The notes under the pieces: generated by a model
What the model was told of the DNA's origin: nothing
What the model saw: only the letters and a program-made list of their open reading frames with translations
Database searches by the model: none
Shown here: positions 56,772 to 64,000 of the stretch, one piece after another
Layout of the letters: every line of letters starts with the position of its first letter
Numbering within the stretch: the first letter of the stretch is position 1
Program-made: the position numbers and the translations under genes
Assembly: GCA_015698045.1 (NCBI GenBank)
Contig: BLAL01000178.1
Location: 620,001-684,000, forward strand
Reading direction: 5' to 3'
Source of the DNA: Rhizophagus clarus
Taxonomy: Eukaryota; Glomeromycota; Glomeromycetes; Glomerales; Glomeraceae
DNA: 64,000 bases

Positions 56772-59580
56772 AGTATGCAGCACCTTATATTTATTAAATA
56801 AAGTAATATGGCTTTAACGCCTTTAAACAAAAAAAAAAAAAAAATTAATTTTTATTTTTATTTTTATTAAAATAAGAAAATCTATAATTAAAAGTATATA
56901 CAAATAAAATAAATTCAATATATACTATATAAAGACTATTTCTATTTGTATACTAGTGTATTTGTACACAGGTTATGTGATTAGTATAAAATTTCCTTTT
57001 ATGAAAATATTATTACATAAAATTCCAATTATGGTTATTTTGAAAAATAAGAAAAAAAAATTTTGTGAAATAGTATCACCTAAAAAGGAAGGTTCATGTA
57101 ATACAACAACCAAATATGGTAATTTTAAAATTCTGGCCAGAATTATAAAAAATTATAGGTGTGACATATAATATGTGACAAATAGGATTTTTAATATGAA
57201 AAAAATTCTAAGTCCCTAGAATACTTATAGAAAAATGAAAAAGGGAGAGTGTGACACTAGATGATAAATAATGGGCATGTGATCCAAGTTTCGCACACTA
57301 GTGTAAATTAAGAAATTTTCATATATAAAATATGTGAGTACTAAAACTTAAATAGACTATTGCTAATTTAAAAAAACTAAATTAATAAGTAATCATGAAC
57401 TTCTAAATCAGAAACATCAAATAAAATAAAAATGACTTAGTTTTACAAGATACAAAATACTAATTTCTACTATTAGAGCAGAATTTAATAATTTATTAAT
57501 TCTTAACCTTATAAATAATATACATGAACTTCTAAATCAGAAACATCAAATAAAATGAAAATGACTTGGTTTTATAAGATACAAAATACTACCTTCTACT
57601 ATTAGAGCAGAATTTAATAATTTATTAATTCTTAACCTTATAAATAATATACATGAACTTCTAAATCAGAAACATCAAATAAAATGAAAATGACTTAGTT
57701 TTATAAGATACAAAATACTACCTTCTACTATTAGAGCAGAATTTAATAATTTATTAATTCTTAACCTTATAAATAATATACTTAGTTTAATATACTTATT
57801 ATAATTTTTAGTAATTACTATTATTTATGTTTAGTTTCTTTTTTATACTTTTTATATAAATTAGAATGAATCTTATTTATTAAAATACTTAGTAAATTAG
57901 TTAATTTAGTATACCAATTTAAATATTCAGAAAATTAATATTTTATAGAATATTAAAACTTTTACTAAGTATTTGATAAATAAGTGAACATTTCTGGATT
58001 TTTCATTATATTATATCTTAAAAAAAAAAATTTTATTATTTAAATAAGTATATTTTTTTTACCAATTATGATTAACGATATTTTCAAATTTTTATCATTT
58101 TTATATTAGTTAATAATCAATATTAAACTTTTTGTATCTTTAATATGATTTAATATTTTTAAAAAAAGGTATCAAATATTAATCTATTCAAAAAAAAAAG
58201 ACTAATATTAAATTATAATCATTAGAAAAATTATATCAATTCAAATTTATAGTAATCTATAATTTTAGCAGATTATTAAAGTTTATTTTATAAAAATTTA
58301 TGATAATCTTCAAAATAACAGATTTTTAAAAACACTTCATACAAAAATCTTTAAATTTTTCTTATTTAATTTGATAAATTTTGCATAAACTTTTTTTTTT
58401 ATTTTAATTTTTCTTGTATATTTATTTTGATAAACCTTATATTACTAATTTGTTTTAATATTTAAATTTTTTTAAAAAACAATTTTTTTTTATAATATTT
58501 TAAAAAAATAATTATATAAGACTAATTTTAACCTGAGATGATTTAACCAGGATGATTTAACCTGATAATTTTTATATGAGAAAATTATTATTTACCAAGT
58601 GATTTTCATTCTATCATATGATCAAATATAAACCAAATCATGTATAAATATTTCACAGATTATTTGTTTATCACAGCATCTCAGGACCCCGAACATCTCT
58701 TATTTAGGTTAGATATGATGTATAGTAAAATTTTCAATTTAGAATATCTTGATCAATATTAATGCTATCAAAATAAAATTATACCATTAGATTTGTCTCA
58801 TTAAAACGAATCTAATGATATAAATTTCATTAAAATCCAATCAGTAGTTATTTTAAATACAGGGGTATGTAAGATACGAAATTTTTAAAAATACCCCTGA
58901 AATAAGCAAATTTTTGAAAATTTTATATGATCAATAAGCAAACTCAACTCCTGACCATTATATATAGTTTGGGATCCTAGCGTCTCTATTCTATTACTCT
59001 TCTTTTGCCTTTAACATTTCGAACTTTGACCATTTAATACTGTAAGTTTTTTAGCATTGTTTTTATTTTGTTTTATCTCTTATTAATTAACTATTTCTTC
59101 TTTTTGTAAATTTTTTAATATTTTAATAAACGATAAGTTTCAGGTATTCAGAATTTTAGAAATCTATTTTTTTTTACAACTATTAACCAGTTTTTTTTCT
59201 TTTTTTTGGTTGCGTTTCTTCTTAGATTTTTTCTTGGATCTCCTGGATTTTTTTTGGGTTTATGCTCATATTCTTTTCAGGTTTTTTGGGTTTCTTCTTG
59301 GTATGGGGTTTTTTTCACATTTTTTTCTGTTTCTTTATGGGGGTTTTCATGAATTTCTTTCTGGATTTTCTTTTACACTTTTACTTAGGGTTCTTTCAAC
59401 TTGTATTTCTCCTTAAATTTCAGCTAGTTTTTCTCTCTTTTTGGTTAGGTTTGTTCATTATAAAAAAATTTGTTACTATAATAAATAACTCAATATTGGT
59501 AAAAATCATGTGATTTATTGATCTGATTCATTTTTTTTAAATAAAAAATGTTTCTCTTTTTTTTTAGATGACTATATAAA
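56772..59580. other. AT-rich intergenic region
   Basis: No supportable gene. It contains a 129 bp tandem repeat (57394-57780) and A/T tracts. Near 58533 the phrase GATGATTTAACC occurs twice, and again near 61098-61130. Confidence 0.5.
57394..57780. repeat. Three tandem copies of a 129 bp unit
   Basis: CATGAACTTCTAAATCAG begins copies at 57394, 57523 and 57652. Copies 2 and 3 are almost identical, indicating recent duplication. Confidence 0.92.
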
Positions 59581-62175
59581 AGCACTTTATGATTCGTTTA
59601 TCTTCAACAATGAAGAACATTATTGGTCTAAGACCGTTACTTCTCTGCCATCATCTGACAAAAAGAAAAGAGGCAGCTCTTTATCAAGGCAACCTCAGAA
59701 GCCTATTAACTCAAATGGAGACTCTTCGTAAAAAACGTCAAGAAAAAATAAATCTGAGAAAAGCTCTACTACCAGACATAATGATAGTAAAGCGGAACTG
59801 TTTAAACTTCTGGTCTTTTTACTAACATGATCCTACCTAGGTTTTTATTTTTTGTAGGATGGATTGTTATTCCTCAGATACTTCTGATTTTAGGGCTCTG
59901 CTTCGATTCTCTTATCGATTACACCCCCTATGCCAGTTGGTTTTAACTTAGAAGGTCCCACCTTAAGAATAAAAATGACATTATTTTACTTTTAATTTTC
60001 TTTTTTACTTTTCTTAGGATTGGGCTTCCTAGTTTAGTTAAATTCTTTTTTAGATAGTTTATTTTGAAGATTTAGCTAAACCGGGTCTTCTTATCATCTA
60101 TATTTCCCCCTTTTTATTTTTCATTTCCCCTTACCCCAATTACTTTTTTTTATCTCAGGTTAGGCTCCCTTACTTCAGCAAGGTTTTTCAATGCTGTACT
60201 TGATTACTTTACCCTAGTTTAGGCGTTTAGTTAGTCCACCACATGTTGTATTGCTCGATCTTTAACATTAAATAAATATAAATTCTTTTTTTTTTATTTT
60301 TTCTTATTGCTATATTTCCCTTATCTTTCATCCCTATTCCTTTCGTCTCTTTTCCCTTCTTTTATTTTTCGTCTTTCTTCTTTTTCCCCTTCTATCTTTC
60401 GTCCTTCTTCCTCTTTCTCTTTGTTCCCTTTTTTTTCCCCTTCTATCTTTTGTCCCCATTCTTTTTCCCCCTTTTCCTTTCATCCCTATTCCCTTTATCC
60501 TTGTTGCATTTCCCTTTCCCCTTCTTCCTTTTGTTCCCCTTTCTTTTCCTTTAAGGTTTGGAAATCTATTAAAAGAAAAAATGGAAAGTTAGTTGTTTTT
60601 TTTATTTATTAGTATGTTGCAATTTCATTTAAACTTACCTTTTATTTTTTTTCTTTAGGTTCTGAATAGCTTATAATAGAAGAAAATAAAAAAGGTTAGT
60701 ATTCCTTAGTTGTATTTCATTACAATGTCAGTTATACTTACATTTTTTTTTATTTTTTCTTTTGATTCCTTGTAAGTCTATTAGAAACAAAATGGAGGGT
60801 TACTACTATTTCTTTGTTATCATTTCATCACATTTCGTCACATTTTTTCTTTAGTATTAAATTTGAAGTTATTAGTAATGTATTGATTTGATAAATAAAA
60901 AAAAATTCGTTTTACTGAAAAAAAGTTCGCTGTCTTTTTTTACTACTAATTCTATAATAAACAATTAAAACGTTAACTATATTAAATATTATAAATGTAT
61001 AAATTTTAGTTTTAGTTTAATACAAATAAAATTTATTGCAAAAAATAAAAATTAGCCAATAAAAATTAGCTTATCAATAAATTTATAAATTTATTATAAG
61101 GGGAGGGTGGTGATTTAACCTGGGTGATTTAACCGGAGGGCAAGTTAGCAAAACTCAAAATAATTTTATATAATACTTTTAAAAAAATAATTTTTTAATA
61201 TTTTAAAAAAGTTGAAAAAAATCTTTTTTTTAACTAATAAACATTTTTATAAATTTAAAATATTAATAATACAAGTTTCAGATTCAAATAAAAATTTTTT
61301 ACTTATGATTTTAAAGCATAAAACAAATGAGAAATTAGTAAGTTAAAAAAAATTATTTTCAAATTTTAAAGTTTTATAAATAAAAATGGCAAGATCTGTT
61401 TTGTAAAACTATTTTAAAAAAATTTTTTTTTGTAATTTCTTTTCTAAGTTTTGAACAAATTCAAAGTTTTTTTCAGATTTTATTTATAAGATTAGAAGTC
61501 CTAAATACTAAAAAATAACTCTGGGTTTTTCACTTTAAAATGTAAAAGTTTTTAATGCTAAAAGACAGTAAAAAAATTATAATAAAAAAAAAAAAAATTT
61601 AATAAATAAAAATATTTAATTTATTTTATTAATTAATTATTATTTTAAAATCAATTTTATTAACTGAATTATATAATTTTAAAAATCTTACTAATACAGT
61701 TAACCCTTGATATAGCAAACCCTTAATACAACTGTAGGGATAGTAACTTGGCACGTAGAAGTCATTTCTGTTGTAATTTTCAAGTGGTTGTTAAGTAGAA
61801 ATATGCAAAAACGTTAAATAAAATTGTATAATCTTATATGTATTTATAATAATATTATAAAAAAAAAAAAAGAAAAGGTAAAAATAATAATAAATCTTTT
61901 TATGTTTAAAGAAAAAAAGAGTTTGCAGAAGAAATAAATTTGAATAAATAATGTAATTTTGGTATTTTTTGTACCATTTTTTTTTTTTTTAAAAAAAAAA
62001 AAACGCGTAAAATTACTATTTTTATCAAACTTTTGCCATAAGTTTAAGCCCTTCAGAAAACAAGTATACCTAGCCCTCCTAACTGCTCTAACTGCTTTAA
62101 CTGCTTTAACTTATAACGCGCTCTTTTTGAGTTTTAAAAGCTACGAATAATAAGTTTAATAACGGTTTTTTTATA
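59581..62175. other. Intergenic region with fragments and SMC4 promoter
   Basis: A short frame at 59589-59825 (with LRKKRQEKINLRKALLPD and CLNFWS) may be a retrotransposon remnant. 60310-60550 is a strongly pyrimidine-rich tract (CCCTTT and TCTTTC units). 61700-61800 resembles a single Tigger-type terminal repeat (see findings). The last 110 bp before SMC4 hold four 9 bp units of ACTGCTYTA type (about 62080-62110). Confidence 0.4.
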
Positions 62176-64000
62176 ATGACTTCAATTATACCCGATATTT
62201 CTGGACTTAACCTCTCCAATCACTTTGCCAGGAATAGTAGTAATAGTAGCTTACACGCTAGAGGTTCTCGAAATATGTTAGCTCAACAAGAGACGCCAAG
62301 AACTTCTATGCAACAGGAAGAACGTAAACCGCGTATTATTATCAACAAAATGATTTTGACCAACTTTAAGTCATATTTTGGTAAACAGGAAATAGGTCCG
62401 TTTCATAAGGTATGATATTTTTAGACTTATCAAAAGATATTCTGCGTCATTTTATTCTTTCTCTGATATATATATATATTTATTTAATAGTCGTTTTCCG
62501 CTATTGTCGGACCAAATGGTTCAGGAAAATCAAATGTCATAGATGCACTTTTATTTGTATTTGGGTATCGAGCGAATAAAATGAGACAAACAAGACTATC
62601 TGAACTTATTCATTCATCACAAGGGTGTGAAAATTTGGATTCTTGCACTGTTGAAATACATTTTGAAAAAATTATTGATTTGGTAAAGATAAATAATTTT
62701 ATTTTGTGAAAAGTTTAAAAATTACTTAGTAAATTGGACGTGATAATTTTATAGCCTGGCTTGGACAATTTTGAGGTTGTACCTCAATCCCAATTAGTCA
62801 TTTCTCGCCAAGCATATCGGAATAATACAAACAAGTATTTCATCAACCATCAACATAGCAATTATACCGAAGTGACAAATCTTTTGAAAAAGGAAGGGAT
62901 TGATCTAGATCATAAACGGTTTCTGATTTTACAGGTATCTTTTTAAAAAATCAACCATAAAAGTTGATGTTATATAGCTTATTCTAATAATATTATTTGT
63001 AATTGATGATTAGGGAGAAGTTGAATCAATATCCCTCATGAAACCAAAAGCTCCAAATGAACACGAAGATGGACTTTTAGAATACCTTGAGGATATAATC
63101 GGAACAGCTAAATATAAAGTTTCTATTGAAGAGGCAAATGAAAAACTTGAAAGCTTAAACGAAGAACGATCAGAGAAATTAAATCGCACTAAAATAGTGG
63201 AAAAAGAGAAACAAAGCCTAGAGGTAGAATGTTAATAAACCGCGTCTGTATTTTTTATAAACAGTTATTTATAATCCTTCAAATAAAGGCAAAGAAGAAA
63301 GAAGCAGAAGATTACATGCGGGACGAAAACTCTTTAGCTTTGAAAAAATCAATTATTTATCAAAAACGCTTGTTAGAGTGTAAGAATGCTATCGAGATAT
63401 CTACCGGAGAAGTCGTAAGTTATGAGATTGATTATCAGACAGACTATTCAAACTATTAAATATTTATTGATTACCTAGAATAAATTGAAAGATGAATTAA
63501 GAGAAGAGGAAGAAAAACATGCCCAGATAAAACAAGATAATAAAGACCTTGAGGATAAATACGAAGAATTTACTGAGGCTTATCAGGTTGGCAGTTACGA
63601 TAATCTTTGTTTCCAATAGTTAATCATTACTAATTCAATACATATATTTTACTTAATAAGGAATTTGAGGAAGAAGTAAACGAGATTTTGAAAGAATTGG
63701 CAAATTATGAGAAAGAAGATATTATCTTGGGAGAAAGGAAGAATCATGCAATTTCTAAACGGAAAAAAGTGTTGAAAGAAATTTCTGCAGTAAGTTTTAA
63801 TATTGATAAACATAAAATATAATTTAAATATTAATTATTTCTTTATATTATAGGATAATAATCGCCTTTCTGAGGCAAAAACTGCGGTGAAATTTAATGA
63901 ACAGGATAAAGTAGACCAAATGAAAGAAATGTCGCACTTGGAAAGGTCCCTGGGAGACCATGAAATTGAACTTGAAACAATTCGAGAAAGTTTAAAAGGT
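62176..64000 (+). CDS. SMC4: Condensin subunit SMC4 (5' part, cut by the window edge)
   Basis: ATPase core of condensin, which compacts mitotic chromosomes together with SMC2. Exons in view: 62176-62409, 62491-62682, 62755-62934, 63014-63223, 63289-63414, 63479-63586, 63661-63789 and 63854 to the edge, all starting and ending in phase 0, about 408 codons. The hinge-proximal coiled coil and C-terminal half lie beyond the window. Key features: a Ser-rich N-terminal tail, KMILTNFKSYFGKQEIGPFHK, Walker A GPNGSGKSNVIDALLFVFGYRANK, FLILQGEVESISLMKPKAPN and LEYLEDIIGTAKYK, which distinguish SMC4 from SMC1-3. From about residue 235 the sequence is Glu/Lys-rich coiled coil. Confidence 0.95.

Noticed and set aside
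59210..59513. Phe-rich ORFs
   Set aside because: Two overlapping frames of a T-rich tract, with no conserved motif.
60310..60550. Pyrimidine-rich tract as a coding exon
   Set aside because: The translation is Ser/Phe/Pro low complexity and the tract has no splice context or conserved feature.

Overview
The window is eukaryotic nuclear DNA, very AT-rich, with genes cut by many short GT-AG introns (about 45 to 165 nt). Gene content (condensin SMC4, ORC4, MLH3, Hsp90, TAN1), the dense A/T tracts, and the abundance of Plavaka-, pogo- and hAT-like transposons fit an early-diverging fungus. An arbuscular mycorrhizal fungus (Rhizophagus/Glomus type) is my best guess, from knowledge of such genomes rather than from a search. 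All exon joins below were worked out by hand; frames and splice phases were checked codon by codon. Layout: 1-4131 is noncoding low-complexity DNA. 4132-24397 is a compact housekeeping block: SMYD-type SET/MYND methyltransferase (-), protein-L-isoaspartate methyltransferase (+), HAD hydrolase of the HDHD3 type (-), NUDT5-like Nudix hydrolase (-), MLH3 (+), a soluble R-SNARE-motif protein (-), Hsp90 (-), TAN1 (-) and ORC4 (+). Three head-to-head pairs share bidirectional promoters of only 137 to 147 bp. 24414-56771 is a transposon-rich block. It holds a 1.7 kb TIR element with a degraded ORF, a small palindromic MITE, a 9.3 kb Plavaka (CACTA-superfamily) element, two foldback MITEs, a dead non-LTR retrotransposon ORF1, and a second, degraded 13 kb Plavaka element. 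Each Plavaka element carries the transposase plus a divergently transcribed companion gene of unknown function, and each has been hit by a TA-targeting pogo/Tigger transposon inside the 5' part of its transposase gene. In the first element a 475 bp hAT-type MITE with a perfect 8 bp target duplication also interrupts the companion gene. In that element both insertions can be subtracted exactly, giving continuous frames. 56772-62175 is AT-rich intergenic DNA with tandem repeats and fragments, and 62176-64000 is the 5' part of SMC4, running off the window. The housekeeping genes are unrelated in pathway. The transposon block is best read as layers: two related Plavaka insertions with 2 bp target duplications, then secondary pogo and hAT insertions into them. 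The most novel item is the conserved transposase/companion-gene pair.
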